Translations under genes and position numbers: made by a program
Shown: positions 1-15,100 of the stretch, one piece after another
How the letters are laid out: each line of letters starts with the position of its first letter
How positions within the stretch are numbered: the stretch's first letter is position 1
The notes under the pieces: model-generated
The model's input: only the letters and a program-made list of their open reading frames with translations
Database searches by the model: none
Told to the model about the DNA's origin: nothing
Assembly: GCA_002698785.1 (NCBI GenBank)
Contig: PAAG01000041.1
Span: forward strand, 20,086 to 84,085
Direction: 5' to 3'
Length of the DNA: 64,000 bases
Origin: Verrucomicrobiales bacterium
GTDB taxonomy: Bacteria > Verrucomicrobiota > Verrucomicrobiia > Verrucomicrobiales > DEV007

Positions 1-122
1 TCAAAAACGTGATTCACGCTTGCCCTATTGGAAAGTTCTGATACAAAGCATTTCCTCGTAATTTTTGCTTGCGTTGATTTCACGTTTTTTAGAATCCCCA
101 TAAATCCCCCTTATATCTAGAT
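1..122 (+). promoter_or_regulatory. 5' leader of the giant surface-protein gene
   Basis: This A/T-rich leader precedes the 23 kb gene. It contains a perfect 10-base inverted repeat, AAAAACGTGA at 3-12 and TCACGTTTTT at 80-89. The left arm also sits inside the small palindrome CGTGA-T-TCACG (8-18). A 12-base perfect palindrome, ATATCTAGATAT (113-124), overlaps the ATG at 123. No convincing Shine-Dalgarno sequence is present. TTGATT at 74-79 with CATAAA at 99-104 is a poor sigma-70-like pair with 19-base spacing. These repeats could be operator sites, but this is inference only. Confidence 0.35.
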
Positions 123-3100
123 ATGAATCGTACGACTTCTTCTCGTCGTAAACGCTGGTTTTTTGCGCGTTCTATGTCCCGAGCCTATCAAGAATGGCTG
201 GAAAATAAGCGAAGAAAGCAGAATGCCGCTCGTCAGCGCCCTCTTTTTGCTGAAGCTCTTGAACCGCGGGTCCTTTTTTCGGGAACTCCCGCACCAGTTG
301 ATCCGGATATGGCGGAAGAGGCTGATGCTCAGCAGCAGGCGGCTCAGGAGGCAGAAATGCTGTCAAATGAAATCGATGGGATTGGAAATGTTCTTATTAC
401 CGAAGAGGCAGACGCAGACTTCACCGAAGAAGATGTGGAACGCCTGGCTCAGGAAGCCCTGTCTCGCTGGGAAGAAACAGGACTGACGGAAGAGCAGATC
501 AATGCATTGGAATCAATCAATTATGTGGTGACCGATCTGGGGGGATCATCAGTCGCTGCAGTTGAGGGAGACACCATTTTCATCGATGACGATGCCGCGG
601 GATTTGACTGGTTTATCGATGATACGGAGTGGGCCGACGAAGAGTTTACCGAGTATGAAGGCTACCTGGAAGCATTGACCGAAGAAGCGATGGAGGGGAT
701 CGACTTGCTCACGGCAATCATGCACGAGCAGGGGCATATTCTCGGGTTAGAGGATGTCGATGATGTCAGTGAGATCGACGGTTTGATGGGCGAGGAGATC
801 GGAGAAGGGGTCCGACGGTTGCCAGTGGATGGCAGTGCTGAAGGCCTACCGAGTCTGGCACTTGAAGAGACTCACTATCTGGTCGCAGCAGTCGCGGCAG
901 ACGATACGGGGGCTACAGACGAGGATACTGTTCTCAACGTTCCTGGGGACGGTGTGCTCAGCAATGATTCCGGTGATCCGGCTCTGACGGTGACTGCGCA
1001 CGATGCGCTCAGCGCTTTTGGTGCTGAAGTGGTTGTTAACGCGGATGGTAGTTACAGTTACGATCCGACCCAGACAGCACGCCTCCAGATGCTGGCTGCC
1101 GGGGAAACTATTGTCGATACCTTCAGCTATACTGTCACAGATGGCGATGGCAGCGTGGATACTGCGACCGTCTCTATCACCGTCACCGGGGTAGGCGCTA
1201 TTGAAATTCACGGTGACGATAAGCTACCTGATGGCTCAACCTTAACAGGAAACAACGTCTCTCTTTCGATGAACGGTGGTGACATGGAGATCCATGTCAA
1301 CGGAGTGCTTTTCCACACGACAACGCAGACCGTTCTTGGGTCAAACCCTGACGTTGATATAAATCTTCCTTCCGACACGGCGACTATTTCTGGTGTTGCC
1401 GGTGGAGTGAATTCCATTACTGCTAGTGCGGGATCGATCGAAGTTTCTGGGAACATTGTTACCGTCGCAGGACAGACCTACCAGACTGCGGTTACTCTCG
1501 TTGGGGATACGACTCTGGATGCCGCTGATGTCGTTTTCGTAGGTACAGTTGATTCGGATTCTTCTGCTCGCTCATTGTCCGTGAACGCTACAGGAATGCT
1601 TTCCATCAATTCTGACATCGGTGTGGGAGCAGCGCTGGCATCATTTGACACGACCGGTAGTGGCGAAGTCCAAGTGGCCTCTGGTTTTGATCAAGTGCAG
1701 GGCGAGCTTCTCTGGAACTACGACTTCAGCAGCGCTGGTATCGGAGCGAGTGAAGTATTTGACTCGGTAGGATCAATTGCGAACACCGGGGGAGGTTTCA
1801 GTCTTGTTGCGAGCGGGGTGAATTCTCCTTCAATTTCTGCTGCTACTGGTAGCAACACACCGACAGGAATTTCTGCGGCCGGGCAGTTTACGGGCGGTTC
1901 AACATCCGATGATGGAGATGGTGGATATCGCGTTGACTCGGGTGGGGTGGACTCCGCTCCCCAAGATATAGTGGGATCGAAGGATTTCGGAAGCGCCTCC
2001 TTTGAGTTCTGGATCAATCCCGATCTCGTAGGAACCTCAGGAAGTCCGCTCGCCAATCACCAGATGATCTGGGAAACAGGCGGCGGTACGGGAACCGGCT
2101 TTGCCATCATGAACGATGGCACATTGCGTATGCGCCAGACAACCGGTGGTATCGAGCTCGATTACGATCTGAATGCAGATACGCTGGGCATTCTGAACAA
2201 TACTGTTCCTGGCACTTATTCGACGGGGCAGTGGATGCAAATCACTGGAACCCTTGATTTCGATACCGACACCATGAGCCTCTATGTGAATGGAGTGAAG
2301 GTTGCGGAAAACGTCGGCGGAGCAACATCCACAGATTGGGATGGAGGCGATCCTTCGGCGCTTGGTGCTATCGGCGGGGCGAACGCGGGAGGATGGGGTA
2401 GCGGAACTGCTCCCGGAACCTTCGGTCAATTTGAGTCGTTCGATGGGCAAATCGCTGTATTCCGATTGTATGAGGGAGTCCTTACTGGCGGTGCCGCAAT
2501 CGGAGACGGTGGCGGTCAGGTAGGTGCAAACTTCGACTTTATGAATTCGAGTAATGTGGCTCCAGCGACTGTTACTGTTGTCACCAGTGGAAACCAGAAC
2601 CATGGCGACACGATACTCGGTACGGATTTTATTCTGACTTCTACAACTGGAGACGTCACGCTTTCTGGAACATTCGACGATGATGGTGTGGCTTCGACTT
2701 CTTCTAACGTGACCCTAAATTCTTCGGGCGTGACAACAATCTCAGGTGTAGTGGGAGGAACGGATGCATTGCTCAGCCTGACAACGGATGCCGGAGGCTC
2801 TGTTGCCGTCGAGAGCGGATCGGTGACTACCCTGGGAGCACAGACGTTCGGAGAGAATCTGACGACGAATCAGAATACGACCTTCTCCGGTGGGACACTT
2901 ACCTTTGAGGGAACGAGTGACTTTTCTGGAGATACAACCATCAGCAGCGGGTTTGCGACATTTTCGGGAGCAACCGTTTTCGCTGGCATGGCCGATATCG
3001 ATTCTCTGGGTGATACGATCTTTTCCGACACGGTAGAGTTTGGCTCGACGGCCACCGTGGATGCCAGAAATGTGGCATTCTCTGGTGTCGTAACCATGAA

Positions 3101-6100
3101 TGGCGATATCACTGTTACAACGTCAAATGACGCGACGTTTTCTGCCGCGGTTAATGGCTCGGCAACTGACGACCTGACGGTGAATTCTTCCGGCTCGACC
3201 ACTTTTACCGGAGGTTCGCTTGGCTCGGTGACGACCGATCCTAACGGCAGGACACAGCTCGATGCCGATATGACCCTGACGGGTGCCATGGCGAGTGTGT
3301 TCAATGATCGTGTACTTGTGAGAGAGAATGTTGTTCTCACCACGACGGGAAGTGGGGACCTTGTATTCAACAGCAGCATTGATAGTGAATCGGGCGAGGC
3401 GAACGATTTGACCCTGACATTGACGCAGGGAGATGCCTATCTCAACGGGGATGTTGGAGAAGACAGTCTTGGAGGAAACTCTAACGATGCTGGTCTCGGA
3501 AACTTCACTGTGAATGGAAACGGGGAGCTGTTTATCGGCACCAGGTTGAATCAGGCAGCGGGGACAGATTCCATACTTAATTTTGATGCGAGTGTGGATG
3601 GCGCCGGTTCAGAGCTGAATGGTATCTCTGCCTACGACCTGAGCATTGGATCCAACATTACGGTAAACTCGAATCCTGATACGATGTTTTCCGGTATCAC
3701 CAGTTCGTGGGTATTCCCAACGGCAGGTTCGAGTGCTGCAGCCGATCGCATTACAACACTCTCCATCGATAACTCAAATATCCCGGGGAACGCGAGTGCC
3801 GAGAGTGGCTCGATCGAAGTATGGTTCAAGCCAGCTTCTTTGAGTGGGCCAGGTCAGGTAATCTGGGAATCGGGAGGAACTGGTGACGGCTCCTCTATTA
3901 CTCTTGCGGGAAGTGTCCTGACTTTTCAGGTGAAAGACGGGCCTGGTGTAGAGCAGTCAGGCCAGGTGAATTTCGACCTTTCGACTTTGAGCGCCGAAGA
4001 GCAGGACGACTTTGTTCAAGTCGTTGCTGTATATGTCAGGGATGCCCGGGGCACTGCCCCGAACGACAGGATCGATCTGTACGTAAACGGTGAGATTCGG
4101 GACACCTTGTTTGTTTCCGTGAACGACTGGATCGGGACCGATGGAATGGGAATTGGTGGATCGAGTGGCGGAACTGCCTCCTCGGTTGGTGGCAACGACG
4201 ATGACGGTCTCGACGATGTCGGCGATGCAGACAATGCGCCGGTCGTTCCTGGAGGGACTGCCTTTTCCGATGGCGTTTCTTTTGAGGGTGAGATCGCCGC
4301 CATGCGGTACTATCGCACGAATTTGAACGCAGGAAATGTGACTGATTCCTATATCCTGATGCTCGATCCCATCGCTATCACGACGGTAGGAGATCAAACT
4401 TACGACGTCGCTACGCAAAGCGATTCTGCTAACTTCAACGGAGCGAATGTGACATTCGGTTCGACTCTCGATTCAACGGTGGGTGGTAATTCTGCCTCTT
4501 TAGCGTTTTCCACGTCGGGTGGAGGCGAGACTTCTTTTGGTGATGTTGTTGGTGGGCTGAATGCGGTCCGAAATCTGACAACAAATCCTGATGGATACAC
4601 CACTGTGTCGGCAGATATCACGAGCGATGGAGACATTCTCTTCGGTGATTCTGTGCTCATTAATGCAGGCAATGTGACGATTACCCAAAACAGCGCTTCC
4701 GGGGCGGTTGTATTCGGGTCGACTCTGGATGGTGCAGACGGAGTGTCGGCGAATCTGACAGTGAACACACCTAACGGAGCCACTACTCAGTTTGGTGGAA
4801 ATGTCGGTTCCGACGCTCTTGGTAGTCTCTCTGCTGATGGGGGATTGCAGTCGATAGCGACTGATGCAGCGGGAACGACTCTTTTCGAGCCGGTCGATGA
4901 TTTGATCGACGGTTTCGATTTCTTTGTGGATGCCGGTCAAGACACAGACTCCGACCTGGAATGGGAGGACCTTGTGGTTGGAAATCCGAGCGGGCTTAAC
5001 TTCACTTTGGACGACTCTCCCGCCGTGACGAGGGTCACGGGGACTAGCGGTTTGCCAGGCATCACGGGTGCCTACGATTTTCCGGGTGGATCTACCGGAA
5101 ATGAAGCTGGTGCGAACATTTCCTCTTTCCAGGCTGCCACAGGAGACTGGACGGAACAAGATGTGACCTTTGAGATGTGGTTCAAGCCGGACAATTTGAC
5201 CCCAACTCCTACGAATGGACAAATCCTGTTCGAAGATGGGGGCGGCACAGGAATTGGACTGTTTCTCGATAATAATGAACTTCGCCTGCGCAAGGCTCCT
5301 GGAGGGGGAAATGTCAGCTACGATCTCTCGACGGATACTCTCGGCCTGCTTACTGCACCTGCGACAGATGAGTTCATTCAGGCTGTCTTTACCTATGATA
5401 TCGCGTCCGGTGTGCTCGAACTTTTCGTGAATGGAGTCTCTGTTGGAACCGATGTTGCCGGTGGAGGTGACTGGTCAGGAGGAGATGCTGCCGGTATCGG
5501 AACTCTCGGAGGAAGTAATGCAGGCGGAATTGGTGGCGGTCAGCAGAGTACTGAAAGCTTTGATGGCCAGGTCGCAATGGTGCGCGTCTACCGCGATGAA
5601 ATTCTGACCCCACTGGGTGTGCAGAGAAACTACTATGCGGTTGCGGGAGTGGATTCGTCCAAGGTGACCGTGGTTACGGCGGGCGACCAGACATTCAATG
5701 ATGCTGTCACCTCCAGTGGTGACCTGACGCTATCGGGTGGAAATGTGATTCTAGGAAGCACAGTATCGATGGGCTCTAACGATCTTACCATTTCTGTGAG
5801 TGGAGCAAATGGGTCGGCCGCTGGCGAGATCTCGGGAACGGGTGGGCTGACGAAGCAGGGTGCAGGAACATTTGAACTCGCTGCGACCAATACTTTCACA
5901 GAGAACACTACCGTGGTAGATGGAACTCTGTTGCTAACCGGAAGCATCGCCAACGGAGTTACTGTAGAGAGTGGAGGCACTCTTGCTGGAGCAGGGACAG
6001 TAAACGGTAACGGATTGATACAGTCTGGAGGAACTCTTTCTCCAGGCAATGGAACGGGAGACGAAGCGACGATCACTTTCACCGGAGATCTCGATCTGTC

Positions 6101-9100
6101 AGGTGGAGCCACCATTGATTTGTCGGGCTCAACAGTTTCGACTCACGATCTTGTTTCGGTAGGTGGTACTTTGACAGTGAGCGGCGATTTGAATCTCGTC
6201 GACAATTCCGCCGATTACTCTGGCCTATCCGTAGGTGATGAAATCGAGCTCTTTTCTGTGGGAACTTCACTTGCTGGTGAATTCAGCGGGATGCCTGAGG
6301 GTGCTTTGTTATCTTTGGGAGGTGCTGAGTTCCAGATTTCCTACGCGGGTGGCGATGGCAACGACATCGTTTTGGTGAGCCTGGGAATCGCAGATACAGA
6401 CGTGAATCTCGACGGCTCGGGCAATCTTGTGATTACCGATGCAAACGGTGGCGATACCGACGACACGATTCTGATAACGGTGGGCACAAATGCTACGCTC
6501 AGTCAGGATGGGTATACGATCTTTGACTCATCGGGTCTCCTCACCACCTCGATCGCTGGATCCGTCCGAGTTAGCGAGAATGAGATTTTTATCCCATTCA
6601 CCTCGATCTCGGGATCTGAGGTGCAGGTGGATACTCTCGGTGGAACGGATACTTTGATTATTGATTTGCAAGGTGGTGGAGCTGGGGCTCTGCAGCAGAT
6701 GATCGTCTTCACCGGGGGAACGAGTGCGGGAGACAACGACACGTTGGAAGTTCGCAATGGCGTGTTCGGAACGGTGACGCACGATATGATCAACGGAACC
6801 GACGGATCGATCGATCTCGATTCCAATATGTCGGCGGAAATCACCTACACCGGTCTCGAGCCAGTGGACATGACAGGTTCCACAGCAACGGATTTCGTAT
6901 TCAATCTCCCGGCGGGAGTGGATAATGCGCAGCTCACAGACATCGGAGGGGGTATCCTCCGTCTCGAAAGTACCGATGCGACTGCCACATTTGAGAGCAC
7001 TGATTTTGCGTCGCCTTCCGGGTCGATCACAATTAACGGGGGAAGTGATGATTTTCTTTCTCTGCCAGGTGCTTTGACGCTTTCCTCCGATTTGATACTG
7101 AATGTAGGCACGACTACGATCGCCGGTGACATCGCTCTAGGTGGAAACGACCTCACGGTAAATGTCGCGACGGGAGGGGAAGCAACGGGGATTATCAGCG
7201 GAACTGGAAACGTAAACAAGGGCGGGGACGGGACTTTTGTTCTGTCAGGAAATAATTCCTACGACGGAATTACGACAGTAACCGATGGCATTCTGCAGCT
7301 TAACAATGCGAATGCGCTCGGCGCGTCTGGAAGCACCTTGAACGGAACCGTTGTCCAGAGCGGTGGAGCACTGGACCTCAATTTCGTGAATCTTCCTTCA
7401 GAGCGTGTCACGATCAATGGAACTGGCGCAGGCGATCCTGACACCGGTGCCCTTTTCAACAGTGCCGGAAGCATGGGGAACAACGGTGTCAGGTATCTCA
7501 TTCTAGGTAGTGACGCGACAATCGGAAATGATGGCGGACGCTTTGGGCTCAATAGCGGAACGATCAGTGGTGCAGGCTTTACGCTTACGAAAGTTGGTAG
7601 CAACGAGGTCTGGGTGAATTCGAATTCCACATACGCGAATTTGATTGTCAATGACGGCGTCTATGGCGTTCAGGGAGACAATGCGATCAATAACCTGACT
7701 GGAACAGTAACGGTCAATGCGGGAGCGACGTTGGGTACGTGGACCCAGCGGAACCTGTCGGGTGATTTCATATTCAACGACGGAACACTTTCCAGCAGTG
7801 TTGGTACTGGCGCTAATGTGACAGTGACTATCGGGGGAACCATTGCTCTAACTGGAACAAACACATTTAATGTTCCAAGTTGGCCAGACCGAACGCTGGC
7901 AACATTCATCACCGCTGATATCAGTGGAACAGGTTCAATTGATAAAGTGGGAGGTGGTGAGCTGACAATGTCAGGCACCAATTCTTACACAGGCGTGACT
8001 GATGTTCTTGCCGGAACGCTTTACCAGAACGGCGCGCATACAGGCGCGGGTAGCTACACTGTTGCATCGGGAGCAATCCTGGCAGGAACGGGAAGTACTG
8101 ACGGTGTGCTGACTGTCGATGCCGGCGGAACACTTGCTCCGGGCGTTGCTGGTGTGGGCACTCTCACGTTCAGCAATGGAGGCACTGTAAACGGAACGCT
8201 GGAGATCGAACTTGATGGAACAGGGACCGGAAGTGCCGACGTTTTTGCTGTCGTTGGAAATCTCGATATCTCCGCCGCGACGCTTTCCCTGACAGCTCTC
8301 TCGGCAACGGACGATCCGACTTACGCGATCGCAAGTTACACGGGCGCTTTGACGGGAACCTTCGTTGGAATTCCGGATGGTTCGCCCATTAATGTCACGT
8401 TTGGCGGAACGACCTATGTCTTCACCATCGACTACACTGGCGGAGCGGGAACAGACATCGTTCTGACATCGGCTGGACAAGCGGAGACGAGCGTCGAAAT
8501 CGATGGAAGTGGAAACCTTGTTATCACAGACATCAATGGGGGAACTTCAGACGACAACATCACTATCGTTGATGATGGTGCTGGAAACTACGTCATTTCC
8601 GATCCGGCTCTTGCGCTTACTACTTCGATTCCAGGAGCAGTTCGAATCGATGCGAACACGATTCAGGTTTCCAAGACAGATGTCACAGGTGGGCTGATCG
8701 TAAATACGCTCGGTGAGACAACGGCAGACGTCGTGACGATCAGTGGTTCGAATGCCCTTACCTTTACCGGTGATGTCACGATTAATGCTGAGACCATCAA
8801 CTTGAATCAGGACTTCACGGCGAATGATGGTGCTGATCAGGATATTGTCTTCAATGGAGGTGTTGTGGTTGGTGGAAGTGTGACCCTTACGGGAGCGAAT
8901 CTCGATTTTAATGGGGATACAGATCTCAACGGGAACACTCTGATACTGGATGTTTCTGGTGACGCGACGAGTTCCGCAACCTCGACATTCGAATTCAATC
9001 AGGGAACTCTCACGCTTTCTGACAGTAGTAATTTCGTGAATGACGGCACTGCGATCTTCATCGGGCTGACTGGTGGCGACGCCATTAATGGTACGGGGAC

Positions 9101-12100
9101 ATTTACGAACAACGGAACGTTCCGCCAGGACGCGGTAAACGGATCTGATGACAATCTCTTCCTGAGTGGATCGGCAACTTTCTTGAACCAAGTAGGGGGA
9201 ACAATCTTCGTCTCGAGCGGCGGTGATATTGAATTGCGTGGTTCCAGTCATCTGAACAACCTTGGTTTAATTCAGAAGATGGGGTCCACTAGCAATGATC
9301 CTACGTACATCTTCAGTCGCGGCGGTGACTTTACTAACTCTGGCACCATTCAGGTTGAGAATGGGCACTTGAACCTTGCGGGCGGATTTGCGACCGGAGG
9401 ATTCGTTTCTACAGGAGGTGACTTTATCACCACCGGAACGGCACGTCTTACTTTCTCTGGAAGGTGGGCGGAAATAACTGGCGCTTCCACAATGGGAGGC
9501 GGTGATATTGAACTGAGTAACGATAACCCGGCCGGAACAACGGGCGGCGGGTTCTCGGCTGGCGCAGCCACGACCGTTATCAACGTGACGGGTGATGGGC
9601 TATTCTGGCAAGATTCTGATGTCGATGCACGTGGCAACACCATCCGGAACGATGGCACTATTCATATCAATGGATCTGGCGCTGACCAGGTCGGAACAGG
9701 AACATTCGAGAACGGACCCACTGGCGTGCTCGAACTGGATACGAATGGTGTGCTCAGCCTGGACGGTGGTACTTTCGTTAATAACGGAACGGTAAACCAG
9801 AACGACGATTTTACGATCGATGGGGCGCTTTCTTTCGTGAACGGAACGACAGGGACTTTCGAGTTTGGTGCTACAGCGGGGACTCACACTCTAACTCTGA
9901 GTAATCCAGGTTTTACGAACAATGGAACGGCCAACCTGAACGACAGTATTATTCTGGCAGGATCAGGGACATTCACCAATGCTGCAACAGGTGTGTTCGA
10001 ATTGAGTCCTGTAAATGGTAACCGTACGATCACCATGAACAATACGGGAGGGATCGTTAATGACGGAACTTTCCAGTTTACGGATGATGGAAACATTTCG
10101 CTTTCCGGTTCTGGAACTTTCACTAACAATGCAAACTTTGTGCATTCGTACGGTGGTGCGAACGATAATTTTATCGTTACCGGTAGTAGCACATTCAACA
10201 ACAATGGAACGTTAGAGTTCCAAAATCGTGGTGATCTCCAAATCTCTTCGAGTGGAGTATTCAATAACTCTGGCTTGATCCTGAAGACCAGCGCTCTGGG
10301 CGATCCGAGTTTCATTTTCGGACCAGCCACCTTCAACAACCTGGCTGGTGGAGAAGTGCGTTCTAATGCCGGGCAGATTCATGTCGGTCTCACAGGGACA
10401 CAGACGTCAGATCCAGGTTCGACGTGGACTGCGGACGGCGGCGACATCGGTCTTGGCGGAACCTGGACTGGCACATTCAGCGGCTCTTCTGCGAACGGAG
10501 GCTTTGTCGAAATCACGAACAGCACAAACGGTGCTATTTTAAGTGATTTTGAAGCAGGTGCTGCAGGGGCAACCTTTAACATTGGCGGAGATGGATTGAA
10601 CTGGGTTCGGGAAGATATCATTTCGAACGGGAATCCTTTGATCAACACCGGAACCTTCAACATTGTGACAGCAGACGCAAAATCGCTGTCGGGAGTCCTG
10701 ACGAATCAGGGGACGCTCAACATTGATGGAGATTTCAGCATCGATGGAGGAGAACTCGTGAATGCCTCGGGCGGTACGGTGAATCACTTCAGCGGAATCA
10801 CAAACCTGCTGGCTGCGTCGGATATCATCCGAAACCAGAGTGGGGGAGCTTTTCACTTCACAGGGGCATTGAGCAGTGATCTCGAAGGTAATGGCCGTGT
10901 AGTGAACGAAGCTGGTGGTTTAATGGATCTCGATGACTCCGGTGGACTCGATATCAACACGACTGGAGTTGGAATCGAGAACGACGGCACCTTCAACTGG
11001 GTCAGCGGGGCGTCACTCGACATGCAAATGGCGACGAGTGAGTTCCAGAACGACGGCACATTCAACGTAACCGGAAGCGCAAATCGAGCCCTCAATGGTG
11101 TGGGCACGTTTACTAACAATGGTACGTTTAATCACTCTGCTTCTGGAGGAGCTGACAATTTACAAGGCCTCAGTTCTGGCGGGTCATTCGTGAATAACGG
11201 TCTTTTCGACATCACCGTGATCGGTGATTTTGAAATGCGTGATGGTTACACGTTTACCAATACGGCGACAGGAACAGTTCGGAAATCCGGAACAAGTTTG
11301 TCGAGCGATGCTGCTCAGTTCTTCAGCTTCTCTGCCCAACCAGGTGCTGGAACGTTTTCCAACGAGGGAACAGTAGAAGTGTTGAATGGGATTCTCCGCA
11401 TTACCACCTCATCTTCAGACGCACAGTTTGACGATAATATTCTGACTCAAGTTTCGGGGACAACCCTGACCGGAGGTACCTGGATTGCTGATGCGTCTTC
11501 GGCTGCGATTGGATTTGCAACGCTCGATCTGGAACCTGCTGATCCGAATGGCATTACCACAATCGGCCAGGATGCAACGGTTCGCATCATTGGAGCAGGT
11601 GCGCAGCTTCAACAGTTGAATAATAATCTCGATCAAATCGATGGTTCACTGACTGTTAATGGAACGGGTAATTTAAACCTCGCCAGCGGAGTCACGATGG
11701 TTGGCTCAACAGGTCTTCTTGCTGGCTCGGGAACTGTGACAGGGGATGTTCTCATTGCCTCTGGCGGGACGCTCTCTCCGGGTGATGTTGTCAGTGGTGG
11801 AGTCGGCGACGAGCAGAATCTCACAATTGATGGCGATCTCACGATTTCCGGAGATGTGAACATCGATATCTCCGGAATGATGGTGGCAACCAATGATTTG
11901 GTGACTGTCACTGGGAGCGTCGATCTTACCGGAGGAACACTTAACCTGATCGATACCAACGCGGATTTCTCCACTCTGCCTCTTGCTACGGAGATCGTTC
12001 TAATCGCAGTCGGTTCCGGCGGGACGGTTACGGGAACGTTCAGCGGTATAGCGGATGGTGATGCGGTTTCTGTTGGTGGGATTGATATGGAACTCTTCTA

Positions 12101-15100
12101 CGCCCGTGGCGACGGGAACGATGTTGTTCTGTATCGTGAGTCCCCGGCAGTGGCCAACGACGATGATTACACCGGAGTTCCTGCTGACGAAGATACTGTT
12201 TACACCGTTGACGCCGGGACAGGAGTCCTGATCAACGACAGTACGGATATCGGCTTTAACTTGACGGTCGGGGATTCTGATACGGAAAGCCAATACGGCG
12301 CATCTGTTACCGTAAATCCGGATGGAAGTTTCAGTTACGACCCTACCAGTTCGCCATTTCTTCAAGGACTGGCCGACGGAGAGTCAGTCGTCGATACCTT
12401 TACCTACCAGACTGTCGATGGGAGAAGCGTGGAGCTTTTCGAGTTCGACGGAATGATTGTAGGGGAGGCAAATGACTTCTCGAACCGCACAGACAATGGC
12501 GGAGATATCTGGGAGTTGATCGATGAAGACGATACTCTCAACAATAACGAGGGCGGAAATCCCCTGACGGGAGCCCGTTTTGGCAATTTTCTCCAAGTCA
12601 CTCCTGAGGCTGGTGGAGGATTTTCGCAGCCGAACGAATCCGCGGGAGGATTCAATCCCGATGGCGAACCGAAGGTGCAATACACTATTGTTGTTTCGGA
12701 CGCGGGAACGTATCAGCTTTTTGTCAGGGCTTCTGGTTCGAATGGCGGGGGCGATTCGTTTTATGTAAGTATCGAAGAGCTTCGCGATGGTGACGACGAT
12801 AACGGCGGTGGTGGCGTACCGGACTGGTATCGTGTTACAACCAACAGCAACCAGTTCAGTTGGACCGGAGTGGGCACTCCGGAAACCACTCAGCTCGGCG
12901 GAGCGAATATTCCGCTGGATTTCGATCTGGCACCCGGAACATACACGCTCAGTTTCTATCCCCGCGAGGATGGCGTTGCGATTGACAGTTTTGCTCTCGT
13001 GAATCAGGGGAATGCGACAGCTGTAAGCAACCAGCCCTCCCAGGGATCAACGGATCCAGAATACGATTCAGTGGTATCGCAGACTCACGCGAGAGTCTCC
13101 ATTCTCGTGGAGGGAGTCAACGACGATCCGGAAACCGTAGATCGCGAGCGCACAATCTACGAGGACGAACCCTACACATTCACAACGACTGCTTCGCTCA
13201 CCCGAGTGGATGGAGTTTACCTGAGTGAGTTTCATTACGACAATACAGGTGACGATGCCGATGAGTATGTCGAGTTGGCCGGCATGGCAGGCTTCGATCT
13301 TACGGGATGGAGCCTTGTTTTCTACGACGGCAATGGTGGTGATGAGTATGGCACCATCGATTTGACTGGAACAAATATCGATGACGAAGGACAGGGCCTC
13401 GGAGCCGTTGCGGTAACGCTTCCTGCGGGAACCGTTCCAGACGGATTCCTTGAGAACGGTCCCGATGCGATTGCTTTGATTGATTCAAATGGTCAGGTGG
13501 TAGAGTTCATCAGTTACGAAGGGACGGTAACCGCCCAGGAAGGACCTGCTGCAGGGTATACTTCGGCCAATGTTGGAGCGACCCAGAACGGGTCTCCGGT
13601 GGGATCATCGATAGCTCTCACTGATCGCAACACTTGGCAGTTCCAAGCTGCTGGTACGCCGGGAACGTTGAATCCCGGACAGGAGAACCCGGATTTTTAC
13701 TTCGGAGATCTGGACCGTAGTGATTTATTCTACAGCATTACGATTGAGACGCTTCCGACTTCGGGAATGCTACAACTCAGCGGAATGAATGTAACGGCCG
13801 GTCAGGAGATCCTGCTTGCCGATATTCCGAATCTGGTATTTGTGCCAGCCCTCAACGTCAATGGGAGCCCGGCATCCAGCTTCACCTTTACCGTAAACGA
13901 TGAAAACGGCGGTAGCTCTCCGGTGAGGACTTTCTCTTTCAACGTGCTACCCGTGAACGATGCTCCAGTAGCAAATCCTGACACGGTCACCGCTGTCGAG
14001 GATGGCGGAGTGAACAACGGAACAGCAGGCGTCGATCCTCAAGGAAATGTGATCACCGGGAATATTCTTGTTTCTGGTGATGCAGGAGACGTGAGCAATG
14101 CGGATACCGATCCTGATGGAGATACTTTGGCGGTTGTTCGGGTCGAATTCACCGGTACTCCATTTGCGGGAGCGGTGAATACTGGTGGAGCGGTCACTAC
14201 TGCCGGAACTACTTTGATCGACGGGGCCTATGGTACGTTGGAGATCGCGGCGGATGGATCATACACCTACACGGTGAATCAGACAGTGGCAGAATCGCTG
14301 GATGATGGCGATCTACCCACGGATGTGTTCACCTATACGATTATCGATCGAACAGATCTGATCGCTTACTACAACTTCGAAGCACCTGACACAACTGCTG
14401 ACGACGAGGCTTCTGATAATTCAGGAAACGGAAACGACGGAACATTCTCAGGAATCGTGGCAGGAGACTACAGCTACGATTCCACTTCTTCAGCAGTGGG
14501 GGCGCAGTCACTTCTTCTGAATGAGGATGGTCCGGCCAACGCTGGCCGTTTGAGTGTCGATACCGATGGGTACGACTTCAACAACGGTGACTGGACATTT
14601 TCAGGATGGTTCAATAGAGCCGACAACGACACCGATGACTTCATACTGCACCTGGGCGCTGGCGATGGATTCGGCGGTGGAGATGAACTTCATCTTTATG
14701 GGGTGAATGGATCAAATGACTTGAGAGTCTTTAGCGTGCTCGACAGCACACCGTATTCGACGATTAATATCTCTGGTGGTGCTACTCCAGGAAGCTGGAA
14801 CCACGTGGCTTTGTCGTATGATGCAGCGACGCAAACGCTGTCCCTTTACTTGAATGGAGAGCTAGGAGGATCTCTCTCGGGCATTGCCTTGAATCTCGAT
14901 AACACGGCAACGATTGGCGGACACGACAATCCGAGCTTCCAGGCGGTTCGTTGGTTCAACGGAAATCTCGATGATACAGCGCTTTTCAGTAGCGTTCTTG
15001 AGCCAGAATACATACGCCATCTCGCGACAGGAGAAGGTCTTTCATCGTCGACAACTCTGACGATCAATGTTGCCGGTGCGAATGATGCTCCAACAATCGG

